Assembly: GCA_019914995.1 (NCBI GenBank)
Contig: CM034140.1
Span: forward strand, 4,092,001 to 4,156,000
Reading direction: 5' to 3'
Length of the DNA stretch: 64,000 nt
Source of the DNA: Acanthochlamys bracteata
Lineage: Eukaryota > Streptophyta > Magnoliopsida > Pandanales > Velloziaceae
Shown here: in pieces, positions 1 through 12,194 of the stretch
Layout: every line of letters starts with the position of its first letter
Numbering within the stretch: the stretch's first letter is position 1
Made by a program: the position numbers and the translations under genes
Notes under the pieces: generated by a model
Told to the model about the DNA's origin: nothing
Seen by the model: only the letters and a program-made list of their open reading frames with translations
Database searches by the model: none

Positions 1-107
1 AATTCCCTTAGTGGTTGTCACCTAGAAGTAAACACATGAGAACCCAGGTTAATACAAATTGATATAATTTGATTACAGTTACAATTCTGGAAAAATTTAT
101 TATGTAC

Positions 108-1907
108 CTGGTTCAGTGTATCCAAGATCTTTAGCTGCTCGAACAACTTCACTGACTAGTTTTCCGGCCTCAAGTTCACTCATAACATAGCCCAGTGTAC
201 CTTGATATTGGAAGGAATAGATGCTCATAAAAACAAAATTTTCAACAGAGAAGGTAACTACCATATGATATATCAGGTTTCACCCACCACTTAGACTTCC
301 AACAATGCGGTAGATGGGATCTCCTGATGAAATCATTCGTGCAAGAGAAGCTATAACAGGAAGACCAGCACCAACCTGTCAATGATAGAGGTTTATGATG
401 TAGATATGATTCAAAATGTTTATGACACCATTGTGCTATCAATGATGGCAGAAAATTTAACTTAGAGCACTAAAACAAGAACATTAGCAGACTATTGTGC
501 TAAAAATGAAGCACTAAAACCATTGTTAGCATATAGAAGAAATAACTAGTCCCTTATGGTTAAGTATGTTTTTTCTTATACCGTTGACTCAAATCGTATG
601 CGGCGAAAGTGTGACGTCAACTTTGCATAATCTCCCTGCATGGACAGAAATATGACCATATTACATCGTGAACTATGTGTCAAAGCTACTAGAAATTGGA
701 AAAACAGTAATCATCAGTGAAATGCTAGAATGGCTTCTGTATTCAATATCGTCCTGTTAATGTAACAACTTACAATATCAGATGTAAGAGGCTTCTTGTT
801 TGCCAGGACCACAGAGCAACCAAGATCAATAACCTGTTTCAGTATCTGTACAGTCTCTAAGCTTGCAGAACAATCAACTACTGCTAGGCCTACAAGAATG
901 AGGAAAGGGAATGAACAAAACAAATGATCAAAGCTAGTGGCAATAACAAGAATTGAAATAGAAACTGCACACAATTTCAGAAGTAATTTCTATTTAGTCA
1001 AGCAGCTCAATTTCACAAGCATGTGTCCATAACAAGAATTCAAGAACATGATAGACATCATAACAAGAAGACCCTAAGGTCGGACAAACCAGGTGTCCTG
1101 CCAAGATGACCAGCAATGTCGACTACCTTCTCCATAACCTCTGAATCCTCAAAGATATGGCAGTTATCTGCTTCCAAGTAGCCAAATCACTAAAAGACAT
1201 TAGATTGCCATATTTCATGAAATAAACATTATAAACTATCACCATCATGTATTTTGAATTCGTGTCTGGTGACTCAAGTAGAATGCTTTGCAGAACGTTA
1301 TACCTACAGGCATATATCTTGCGGTTCTTTCTTTAATATTAAGGCATTTCTAGTATTTACTTCAAGACTAGCTTCATCGTTGAAGTAATAAAGCTGCTAG
1401 AAACTTTTTTGATAACAGAGAAACTCTTAATATCATGATTTTCTACATTATCATGATTTTCTAAGTTCCAACAAGAATGGTATTCTACAATTCAGCCTTT
1501 TCATTCTATTGCAAGGAACTAAGCTCTCTCTATGCCTATAGGAATTGAAAACAAATTCAAAGCCAGAGCTGGACACACCAAAGCTGAGAGATGATAGAGG
1601 CGATCCAGAAGACTTGGCTCGGCAGAGCTCCAACAAGGATTCATCAGTGAGCTCAGTGAGAAATGGATCGTTCACTGCTACAAGGGCCCGGCTGTCACAA
1701 ACCCCCATCACCCGAATTCTAACTCCCTGAATAGATTCATTCGAGTGGGTTAAAACAGATGATGGTTAAGAGAACATTATAGTCGCTAATGGTAGAGATG
1801 TTTGTGCATGCCTGATTGAGGTGGAGATATCGACAGTTGACGATATGGTGCAGAAGCTGCCGCCCTACCCCGCCGCAGCCCATTAACAGGATTGAGATTG
1901 CCTTCAT
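108..1907 (-). CDS. Homoserine dehydrogenase-like protein, 5' part (runs off left edge)
   Basis: NAD(P)-dependent oxidoreductase of the homoserine dehydrogenase family, most like the short plant protein without an aspartate-kinase domain (At5g21060 type, from memory). Known HSDH reduces aspartate semialdehyde to homoserine in Thr/Met/Ile synthesis; activity of this short plant form is inferred. Exons read by eye: 1812-1907, 1579-1726, 1090-1170, 774-889, 582-635, 288-375, 108-200; phases join throughout. Seen: Rossmann loop GCGGVGR at residues 10-16, then VMGVCDSRALV, GLAVVDCSAS, VLANKKPLTS, VGAGLPVIASL and GTLGYVMSELE, the usual order of the NAD-binding domain and the start of the catalytic domain. 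The next residues after LGYTEP should be in an exon left of the window. The start is the ATG immediately before the Rossmann strand. Intron 1 seems to begin with GC instead of GT (1810-1811). Family call is firm; the exact 5' border of exon 3 is less sure. Confidence 0.85.
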
Positions 1908-2029
1908 TTTCTTTTGTTCCTGGTTTTTCCTCGTTCTTTTTGCTTTTGAAAGAGAAAGAAGACGAAGGCAGATCACTGCGGGGGTCGGGAACCGGTCTTT
2001 TAAGAAACTGGGTTGAAGACATGGTTGGT

Positions 2030-2937
2030 GTTCTATATCACTGCTTTTTAAATTTTAATTTAACTTTTCAATTTCAAATAAATTTTTATATTATTTTAAA
2101 AATATTTTAAAATTCAAAAACTTTTGGGAATGCTTATTAAACAGAAACTTTTCTGAAATTTTTTTTTATATTTTATAATTTTGTAAAACATAAACATTAT
2201 ACAATATAATTATTTCATAATTTATATTTCATCTATATTTTTTAATTTTTTTATAAAAAGATTTTAAAAATTATGCATAATTTTTTGAAGTTAAAGAAAA
2301 TTATTGTAATTGATAAACAATTAAATGAACATGCTTTATAATTTAAATAATATACCTAATTCATTATTTGAGAAGTCTTAAAATAAATTATATAGAAATT
2401 TTGAAATACTCCAAACATTCCCTCCCATCATTAGCTCCAGCACCAAGCCAATTAGGAAATCAAAAAATTGTGAAAAAGGAAAAGAGACGGATAAAAACAA
2501 GCAAAGGAGAAGAATATGCATCTGCGCAGCGTTTTTTATTCTGCTTACGAATTTTTCCCTACATAAAATTCATATAATACTGATTGTACACTTGTTTTGT
2601 AGTATGATTGGAATGAGATGATTGTCATGCATAGAGAGCCTCATGATAGATTACTCAATTTGCTTTAAATTGTATATTTATATACGTTGTGTAATACAAA
2701 ATTTACAAGTGCAAGACGTACAAAACAATCTAGGGACTTTTACTTCGGTGGGAGAGAACAGCAGAACTCGATGTAGCTTCCTTCCAGGTAAAACTGAAAC
2801 CAAAAATAGCAGCAACAAAGTGTACAACAAACCCACCAAATCATATTTTCCCTAAACTGTGACCTCTCACCTCTGATTTTGCAGATACTTTTCTACCTAT
2901 GTTTTCAGTCTCCATGCCAATTCCGTCATCACCATCA
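2030..2937. other. AT-rich spacer, 3' flank of NUFIP
   Basis: No gene recognised. Positions 2040-2400 are very AT-rich with TTTTTATA/AAATTTT runs resembling the interior of the MITE-like family found elsewhere in the window, but without clear ends. Positions 2840-2937 are probably the 3' UTR of the NUFIP gene. An alternative reading frame through them encodes an acidic tail (see findings). Confidence 0.5.
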
Positions 2938-4451
2938 CTAGCATTTGCTTCTTTCTGGACCTTTTTCTGCATATGAATCTCTGGGAACCTGTGCTTCGTC
3001 AACTCTGACTTCTGCAAGGTTGACAGTAGCAGCATTCTCAAGTATTTCCTTAGATGAATCCTTCTTGCTGATGATCCTGGTGTCACCTTCCATGTCCTTC
3101 ACTGATATTTCCGCATATTCCAATGGTTTATCAGGCCAATCCTTGAAGAACGCATTCAACACCATGAAGCGGAACACCTGGAGCAGCTTGCTCTTGTCTC
3201 TCTGTATGTCTTTGCTTAGGAGTTTCTGGAGAAGTGTAGGCTCCCTTCTAGGCATGGTTCTGTTTTCTACATCGCCTTGTAACTTTTGCTTTTTGGATTG
3301 CCAGTTGTCTTGATTGTGTCTGCCTCTTTTACCATGATCGTTTGGATATCTCCCGCTACTATCTCTCTCATGTCTCTGGTTGTTCCACTTATTCTCATTA
3401 TTACTTCTTCCATGCCTATTCTTGTTCCGCTTTTTGTTGTATCGTTCACTGACTTGATTCCCACCTTCAGAAAGGTATCCAGGAGGTAGCTCAGCCACTG
3501 GAACTCCCAGCTCTGCCTGTTTAGCGAGGATCTCCTTCAATTGCTGCATACAAATGCCATAAATGATCAAAATATGAGGCTTCTTTTTACTCCTTATGTT
3601 ATGAAAGGTAAGGTGTATTCCACAATTGATGAATTTATCATGATTTATTATTGAAAAAAAAAACAAATATATACTCCGCATGTGATGCAAAGAGGTCCAA
3701 TCTCTTTAAACGGAGACAAGGAAATGCCCCTATCATTCTGATCAATACAAGAATATAGCTGCAAAAAGAAGTCAGAATACCTCCCTATGCAATCTGGCAT
3801 CATCTGCATCTCCATGTTCTTCATTGCTTCTATCCAATTTCTATGATGGAAAAGCATCAGATTAGAACCTGAAGATCATGATGGATAATGCAAAAACATC
3901 AGAAAACGAACGTTTGCAAGTTTCGCCCTCGAGGGAAAATTTTTCCGGCGTGCTTCAATCCATTTCTCAACTTCTTTTGCTGTGTAGTTTATGGGAAGGC
4001 GCCTTCACCAAAATAGATGTGTGAGAAGAAAATGATGTTATGTTTAACTTGCATAATACCTACAATCAAAGTATAGCCTTGAAGGTAAATTTTAAGTAGT
4101 TTAGAGCTAGGTGTCGAACATCCTAGATCACACTACACAAAAGAACTCAGCAACCTTGGATCTAAGTGCATCACCATCACTCTCTATCCCTAGGATCCTT
4201 CAATAGATGATCAAATCCTGCCTGTCTTATTATTGCTACCTTAAAATTATTGGTTTTACTAATAAGTGACAGTCTAAACTAAATATGCTTTAATGTCCCA
4301 TAAAGAGTGAAGGCAACCACCAGTAGGTGGGGGCTGGGGAATTCCCTCCCCAAAGGGGAGGTTGGAGGCTCAAATCTCAGCAGTGCCAGTTTATCTTTAA
4401 GATAAGGTTGAAGGTAGTAAGAGAGTGGAGAAAACCACAGCAATGGAGAGA

Positions 4452-4491
<40 letters not shown>

Positions 4492-7400
4492 CAACACCCT
4501 CAAGGATATATCGCATGGACTACATCCAACAGTGGAACCCCAAAACCATTAACTTCAATTGATTGGTTCTCTTCCTTTCCTCCTTTCATGCATAAGAGGA
4601 ACATAGTATTTACACGAAAACTGAATAGAAATAGTAAATAGTTGCGAATGTCATGTGGCCAAGCTTAAAAGAAATTCATGCTTTGAAAAAGATGGACAAA
4701 TGCCGTTCACCTAGTTGTTGGTGGATGAGTCCATGCTTTTTGGCATCTAGAGGCACAGGCATGCCGGGCTAGGCCGGCCATATGGAAATCTTTTAGCTTA
4801 GCCCTGCCTGGAAGCCAATACTATACTTTTTCTTTCCCCTTTGGGAGAGGCAAAGCATTTAACTTTGAGATTTGAGAATAAAGTGTGAAAGTAGAATGGG
4901 GAAAGGCGTATTCATAAACTATATGTTGAAAACTTCTTTTGAAATAATTGAAATATTTAATTATAAAATAAATAAATAAAACAAACTGACCGGACCAAGC
5001 AAAATGGCAGGGATTCATGCCATTAGAATTGAAAATTTTACGCTGGTCGTCAACCTAGCACAACCTCATCCTTTATCCAGACTTGAGACCAGCTATGAAA
5101 AACCGGACAGGCAAAATGGCCTGCCAAGCCAGAAATCTGGGCCCAGTTCGCTCCGGGCTGGCCTGGAAATGTACACAGGCAGCACCAGACAAGCTCATTT
5201 AGCCCAGCCCAAATTAACATCTCTAGTGGCTCATAGAAAAAGAGTTAAGAGAGAACCTATCTTTAACCTGATGTGAGTCTTTCAAGTTCATTAAATACAT
5301 AAAGGAGAGCATAGACTTTAAAAGTCAATCAGTCAAACACATAGAAAGAGCATTTAGTATCACATTTTACCAACTGGAAATTAAAACATGAGTAACTGAA
5401 ATATCTAAAGATCATCTAATTAATTCTTAACCACAAGAAACCAATACAAGTACCTTTGAGTGTAAAGAAATCATTCTTCTCTCACCTTTTACATGGAGTC
5501 CCATTCTCTTTACTGTATTTAGCAAATTGGTTGAGCCTTTCTCCAGATTTCTGCTGACCTGCTTTTGACAACATAGCAGGCAGAAAAGATTCAGACTTGT
5601 AGCTACTCAATAACCCCATAGGACCTCTCTATGTTTGACTTCTCCAAAAAAATAAAACCCAAATTTAACAGAGAAGTATATGAATCATAACAGCATTTAG
5701 CATGTATATTAAATGGTTTCGAAGGAGTTAATGGTTTGAAATTGTTCTTTAGGGAAACAACATGTTTCCACCAATAAACCACTCAATCATTAAAAAAACC
5801 AGTTTTCTACTTTTCATCCATAAGATAATAGAAATACTGATTTACAAAATGAAACCTTCTGATATCCATTACGTTGAGCCTTCACTTAGAATGAAAAAGA
5901 AAAAACAAGGATAAAACAATGGAGCTAAATCATAAACTTACAGCTCATTGAAGCACGCAGTATTGATGGGAAGGAATCAGAAAAGGAGCCCACATCAAAA
6001 TTGTGACAGTAGATGACTATGCAAAAGAATAGGATAACAGCATATGATATATTCTGCATAATACCTTTTACTAAGTTCCTGAAATTTCCACTATTCTTCT
6101 GGTGATCAGATTGGGGATTCAGAGATCTGCATAGTTTTAGACAAATTGTAATTTAGCAGAACTAAATACATCAAAGGCAAGCAATTCACAAGCCATGCCT
6201 CTTGGTAGAAGCTTCTCTTTGCACATGCCCATGACCAGTTCCTGACAAACTCTTGCCTTTAGACATTGTGGAATTGACACTGACCACTAAATTTCCACCA
6301 TCTTCAGCAGAATGCACCTATGACAGCAGGTAACATACATGATTTAGACTTCTTATAAGAACATGAACTTAGGAAGGTTGGATTGCAGATATTGAGCAAG
6401 TCTTTTAAGAATATGCAAAAAGAAATAAACATAAGTATACAATTTTTGCAACCACTTACAGAAACACATTTGTCCACCCACAAACATAAGCATGTGTCAA
6501 TGGCAACATTATGCAGCTAGATCGCAAAACATTAAGAGTTGAGTCTACTACTTTGATGAGGTTGCCAAAATGCAAGCATGAATTTTGTAAATTTGTAAAA
6601 CAATTAAATGGACAGCAGAGAGCATCAGGAAAAGTCAGAGCAATGCCTACCAATATGATAAAGATCATGTAGTAGTAGTTCATTCAGGTAAAATGAGACA
6701 AAGCATACAAAAGATAGAAAACATGTTACACATAGAGTCGCTCAAGGTTACTAAACATGACTAGGACTAACAATACATTAATTCAACCTCCAAGCGAAAA
6801 ACCAAAATCTTATGGATTACGAGGAATACCTCGTTTTCAACAACGTACATGGGTACAAAGTAGACATCCTTTGGGAAAATATAGTAATTATCTTCGCCAG
6901 ATAGAAAATGAATACCTGAAATTGATTCCTGTTGGCTCTCATGTTATTGTGCATCTGGTGAAGCTGCATTTGTCTATGAGATACTGGCTGTTGGGTACTA
7001 ATATCATGATTAGCTTGCAACCCTCGCCACCCAATCTGGCCTGCAAAATTCTGCATATGTACATCAGGCAACTGAAATGGAACACCACCCATAGAGCCGA
7101 ACTGATTTGTACCAACAATTATATCCGGCAGCCCAAACTGCTCCTTCGGCACACCCATCGCCATCTGGTTGAAATTTGGTATCCAACCTGGACCGCCTGG
7201 CTGCATGGGACCAACAAAATTCGGATTCTGCATCATTGCAAGTAAATTTTGCTGGCCTGTAAATTGACCGATGTTCCTAAGGGCAAGCGCAAGGCTCACG
7301 CCTTGGTGGTTTAAGTTGAAGTCCTGCAACTGAGGTAGAACACTAGGAAAGCTGGGAAATTTTGTCAGTGCTGCACCAGAGCTGTTCAAGTTGGGTATGG

Positions 7401-7939
7401 ACATTTGTGGAGCTGCAAACTGGTTGACTAGCGGTGGTGGATTCCATTGATTGTTTGGTGGGTATGGCAGCTGTGATTGATTTACAAACATAGACTGTTT
7501 GCAAAAAAGATCACATAAAATATTATGAGACAAAATTTTTTTAAAAACAAAAGGGAAGTAATTGAATTGCTTCAGATATTCAGAATATTTGCAGAGAAAA
7601 CAAAAAATACAAAAAGAAAAACTAATCCAAAGAATAAGAAGAAAACTAGGCTGAACGTGCTAATAAACATACAGCTCATTGATAAAACATAAAAGAGCAT
7701 GAATCTAGCAAATTACTGAGCGAAATAACACAAGATATTGGCAGGAGAAACAATGAAGAATATGAATCAAAGTAAATTCTCCGATAAGAATCAAAGAAAT
7801 AGACATCGGCTTCATCTTCTCTGGTTTTATTTCTTATTACCTGTTGAAATGAAGGATTGCTAAAACCTTGTTGTCGCTGTGGTTGTGGTTGTGGTGGTGG
7901 TTGTTGTTGATCGGGAGCGGAAGGGAAGAAAGGGAACAT
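2938..7939 (-). CDS. NUFIP: NUFIP (nuclear FMRP-interacting protein) homologue, nine coding exons
   Basis: Nuclear box C/D snoRNP assembly factor; known plant NUFIP works with ZNHIT3 and the R2TP complex. Exons: 7841-7939, 6916-7494, 6190-6317, 6065-6126, 5942-6016, 5486-5624, 3912-4002, 3781-3840, 2938-3543. All borders are GT-AG, the phases agree and the sum is 1,839 bp (612 aa plus stop). Seen: Pro/Gln-rich N-terminus (MFPFFPSAPDQQQPPP), an Asn/Gln/Pro-rich second exon, the plant block SKAGQQKSGERLNQFAKYS, the conserved NUFIP domain EVEKWIEARRKNFPSRAKL running into KLDRSNEEHGDADDARLHRE and QLKEILAKQAELGVPVAELP, then a basic Asn/Arg-rich stretch and the C-terminal block PTLLQKLLSKDIQRDKSKLL. 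The start is the first ATG, followed by typical N-terminal sequence. The middle exons (6065-6126 and 5942-6016) rest mainly on phase and splice sites. The 1.48-kb intron 4003-5485 contains a GA microsatellite. Confidence 0.85.
4446..4491. repeat. (GA)n microsatellite
   Basis: About 23 GA units with one GG interruption near the start, within the large intron of the NUFIP gene. Such tracts usually vary in length between individuals. Confidence 0.95.
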
Positions 7940-8216
7940 GGTTTACCGGGCGACTGAAATCGAGCGCACAGAGTGAAGCGTAGAACTCTTTGGCGGAATG
8001 AAGTAGATCTCCGGCGAGGGGAAAGGAACTAGATCGAGAAAACAGAATTTCGTAGGGTTTATGGAGAAGAGGTTTAGAAAGATCGGAGGGCCGGCTGCAA
8101 AATGAAAGAACTGAACCGGACATATCGTGCCACTGTAAAAATAATAATTTAATAAAAAAATATTTTTACACTAAAAGATAAACAAGAAGTTTTATTCGGA
8201 TAGCTTAAAGATTAAG

Positions 8217-8458
8217 TTTAGAAGCTGTTTAGTTTAACTTATTAAAAAAATAATTTTTTATTTTTTATTTTATATTTTTAATATATCTATATTACAAAAA
8301 TTATTTAAAAATTTAAAAATATAAAAAAATTTACATAGTAAACTTTTTTTTATTACATATTTTTATTTATTTTTTAAAAATAATAAAACTTACTGTTTAA
8401 AAAATAAAATAGTTTTATTTTAAAAAAAGTTTATTTCAAAAACTTTTAAACTCTTTCT
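8217..8458 (-). repeat. MITE-like repeat, family A
   Basis: Copy in the reverse orientation of the window-wide AT-rich family. It opens with GCTGTTTAGTTTAACTTATT, carries the TTACATAGTAAA and TTATTACATATTTTTATT core, and fades into AAAGTTTATTTC-like sequence at the far end. Confidence 0.6.
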
Positions 8459-9557
8459 TAAAAAGTTTTATTATTTTTCATAAAAAAATTTTATGTATAA
8501 ATATAGCATGCAAAGGCACTCATGGGATGAGAGCACCACTATATAATAAAGATTCGTGTATTACGGTTTAGGACATATTTTAATTTCTCCAAAACTTTTT
8601 AAATATTTATTTTTAAATTTAGTTTTAAATATAAGTATTAAATATTATTTTCAAACATATTATTAAGTATAATTAAAATGAAAAATTTTGAATAACTTAT
8701 TTTTTTGAAGTTTTTTTTACTATAGCCAAATAAAGAACGTGTTTTAAATATTCGTAACTGAGTTTCGTAAAAGTGAAAAATAAAAAATAAAGTTTCTTGA
8801 AAAATGAAGTGAAAGTATAGTTCAATATTTGTGTTTCAATAGATTTTGAAAGTGTATTGAAAAATGAAAGATATAGTTATATTGGAAAATATGTAAATAA
8901 GAAAGTTGGAACTGGAATTCTATATATAAAAGTGAAGTTCTGAAATGTTCGTGTAATTGAAATATATAAACTATTTGAAACTCAAAATTTGACGAAAAAA
9001 AATTAGAGTTAGGGGTATTTAAAATACGCCCAAACTCTAACCGTGAATATCATCTGATCACTGAGCTCCGAGAGAAATTTAGCTCCGAGAGAATAATACA
9101 TGGTTTCCCTTCTCAGTATTGAATTATTATTAAGAATGTGTAACTGCTTAGAAAATACTTTGATAATTTCTTTCTTTACATGCTTCAGAGGCAATTTTTG
9201 TAACTTAACACATTTGTAAGGCATCTAGTTGAGAATGCAAATTGTGATTCTTTTGCTTAAAGACGAACTGTATATTCGGTCCAAAATGAGTTCAGTTATT
9301 CGGACACGAAAGAAATTTTTAAACGATATTGTTTTGTTATCTGAATTTCAATTCCTCAATTTTTCCTGATACGTAACAAAAGATGAAAACTTCAACCATT
9401 CTTCTAAATTTACTGTATATATTAAAATATTCATCTCTAAGATGTATCAATCGAACATTAAAAAAAATGAAATAGAATAGTCTTTGATATAACTGTTTTT
9501 TTTTTTTTTTTGCGCTAAAAATTTTTGTGATTGAAATAGAGCATTAAATATAGCACA

Positions 9558-9822
9558 TAGAGTGTGCCGTTTAGAATGATTTATAAAATAAAATTTTTTT
9601 GAAATATAAAATATTTTTATTTTTTTTTAAAAATAAATTCTATTTTTTTACTTTAAAAAAATAATAAAAATATGTAATAAAAAAATTTCATTACGTAAAA
9701 TTTTTCTACACTATCTATATTTTTAAATAAATTTTTTAAATACTTATAACTATATATTTAAAAATATAAAATAAAAAAAAATTTAAAAAATAGTATTTGA
9801 AATATGCTCCCAAAAACGCTTA
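9558..9822 (+). repeat. MITE-like repeat, family A
   Basis: Begins TAGAGTGTGCCGTTTAGAAT, has the AAAATATTTTTATTTTTTTT and CATTACGTAAAATTTTTCTA core blocks, and ends around AATATGCTCCCAAAAACGC. Confidence 0.65.
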
Positions 9823-9894
9823 GAACCCTTCCATGAGATTCATGGTTCTTCACGCTTTTCACTAACTGTTTGTGAATGTTGGATCGGTACTTAT

Positions 9895-10139
9895 GGCGTG
9901 TTTACTTTGTGATAAAGTGGGTAAAATGAGTTTTTTAAAAATTAATTAAAAAATAAAATTAAAAATTAAAAATAATTAATAAAAAATAAAATTATATATT
10001 AATTTAATATTTATAGAAAGTTTTAAAAATATATAACTTTAAAAAATTATTAATAAATAAATTTATTTTAATTTTTGTATGTATTTTATATTAAAAATGA
10101 GTTTAAAAAAATGAGTTTAAGGTGTTGATAAACACGTCC
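9895..10139 (+). repeat. MITE-like repeat, family B
   Basis: AT-rich 245-bp element with short inverted ends: GGCGTGTTTACTTTGTGATA at the left and, read inward from the right, GGACGTGTTTATCAACACC. The second copy, in the opposite orientation, lies at 21,023-21,271. The interior differs from family A (AAAATTAATTAAAAAATAAA-type). Confidence 0.65.
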
Positions 10140-10535
10140 TTCTCATATTACTTTTTATTTCAAACAAAAAAAATATATATTTTATAATAAATTTTTAATT
10201 AAAATATGGTTTTGTTATCTAACTATTAATTTCTCCTTTTTATCCTGATACGTCATAAAATATAGGTAACTTCATAAATACTAATTTTTATTTCAAAATA
10301 TTTTATATTTTCTAATAAAAAAATTTTAATTAAAATTATAGATAAACATATATCATTCAATTTATATATATATATATATTTATATATAATAAAAATTTAA
10401 AATAAATTTTATAAGAAAACTTTTTATTTAAATATTTCAAAAGTCACTACCTTACATTGTAGGACACTATAATATTTATAAGTATTAATTTTTTCTTTTC
10501 TTATTACTTTCAGACTCATGCTTACCTTCTGTTTT

Positions 10536-10799
10536 TAGAGGGTGTTTGGGATTGCTTATCCCCAATCTTTTTTTTCAATTCTTTATTTTACATTTTTCAA
10601 TACATATTTTATAATTATATAAAAAATTTATTTAAAAACTTAGAAAATATAGAAAAATTCTATGAAGTGAGATCTTTTTATTACATATTTTTATTATTTT
10701 TTTTGAAGTAAAAAAAATAGAGCTTATTTTTTAAAAAAGATAAAAATATCCTTTATTTTATAAAAATTCTATTTTATAAGCAATCCCAAATGCCCACTA
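10536..10799 (-). repeat. MITE-like repeat, family A, best-preserved ends
   Basis: The clearest copy. Its left end TAGAGGGTGTTTGGGATTGC and the reverse complement of its right end (TAGTGGGCATTTGGGATTGC) match at 17 of 20 bases and continue into TTA. Length is 264 bp. The interior is the usual AT-rich core with no coding potential. I see no convincing target-site duplication. Confidence 0.75.
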
Positions 10800-10951
10800 T
10801 TCGATTCCTTCATCATATTATTCTATTGATCGGCAATTTGAGATCATTCGTCTACGGTCTACCTAAGTATCCTAGAGTATAAATAGTTAAGTATAAAATA
10901 AGTATAATAATATTTTATGATATAAGTAGCAATCATACATATATTATCAAA

Positions 10952-11199
10952 TTAGGGATTTTTAGGAATTAGAGTGCTTATAAAATAGAACTTTTTTAAA
11001 ATAAAAGATATTTTTATTCTTTTTAAAAAATAATAAAAATATGAAATAAAAAGATTTCACTACATAAAATTTTTTTACACTTACTAAAATTTTAAATAAA
11101 TTTTCTAAATATTTATAAAATATATATTAAAAAATATAAAATTAAAAATTAAAAGGGAGCGTTTGAGATTTGAGAAACGCAATCTCAAACGCACCTTTA
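10952..11199 (+). repeat. MITE-like repeat, family A, with terminal hairpin
   Basis: Starts near TAGGGATTTTTAGGAATTAG and carries the family core (TTTCACTACATAAAATTTTT). The right end contains a perfect 12-bp inverted repeat, GCGTTTGAGATT at 11,159-11,170 and AATCTCAAACGC at 11,181-11,192, around a 10-base loop. Confidence 0.6.
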
Positions 11200-11977
11200 G
11201 TTTTTTTTAACATATCCTGAATACTTTTTTTATTTTTATCTTTATCAATCAGGTTAACCAAGAATAACATAAAAAAATTCATGATTTCCTTCACTACAAC
11301 CGTATATATAATATAAACACATATATTCTTTTGTTTACTTTCTCAAATATTATAAAAATTGATACATAGTTCATCAGTTAAAATTAGATCAATAGTTTTT
11401 ATTTTGATGAAATTTTAGCATGTATTTGATATAAAGAGATATAATTAACTTTTTTGAGATAAATAGGTGTAGTTAACTACAAAAATATTAAAACTCTTTA
11501 AGGAAATAATTTTTTACCTAGACAACAATCAAAATTGGCAGATTGGATTCGGATCGAACCCGATATTTTTTGAATTAACTGATTGCGATCCGATCGGTCA
11601 AGTTAACAGATCAAACTACGTGTCCATTTGTTAACTATGAAAATTAAGTGTGGAGTCACGGCCCAATCAAATTGCCCTAGTATGATTCTACGACTACAAT
11701 TCAGAATTGGGCCTAGTAAGTCGAAGCCTACTATCAGCTCTTTTCAATAAAATGAACCCAGCTCAAAACTGCATCTAGATTCGTAAATTAAAACCCTATT
11801 TTACATGTGAACCGTACAGATTATATAAGCTAATTACATAAATTATTGGATATTATTTTTGTTGACGAATTTAATTTAGTTTAAATTAAGCTTCTTCTTG
11901 CTTTTTCTTTTTTATAATTTTCCTGCACCAGCATTTTTTTGTTATTTTATTACAGGTGCAGCTACTTTAAGAAAATT

Positions 11978-12194
11978 TTTAAGGGTATTTTTGAAATAAT
12001 TTTTTTTAAAATAAAAATATTTTACTTTTTTAAAAATAAGTTTTATTTTTTTATCTAAAAATATTAAAAATAAACGTTAAAAAAATTTGTAATACGTAAA
12101 TTTTTTTTATATTTTTTAAATTTTTAAATAAATTTATTAAATATTTATAAAAATATATTAATAAAAATTAAAAAACTATTTTTAAAATGCTAGT
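11978..12194 (+). repeat. MITE-like repeat, family A, degraded
   Basis: Shares the core (TTTTTTAAAATAAAAATATT, GTAATACGTAAATTTTTTTT) with the other copies. The ends are reduced to AAGGGTATTTTTGAAATAAT and AAAATGCTAG. Confidence 0.5.

Noticed and set aside
4279-4641. Frames through the GA repeat (Arg/Glu and Ser/Leu repeats)
   Set aside because: Microsatellite in an intron; the peptides are products of the dinucleotide repeat.
6757-7245. 162-codon plus-strand frame over NUFIP
   Set aside because: Opposite strand of NUFIP exon 2, whose minus-strand reading is clearly the gene (Asn/Gln/Pro-rich, correct splice borders).
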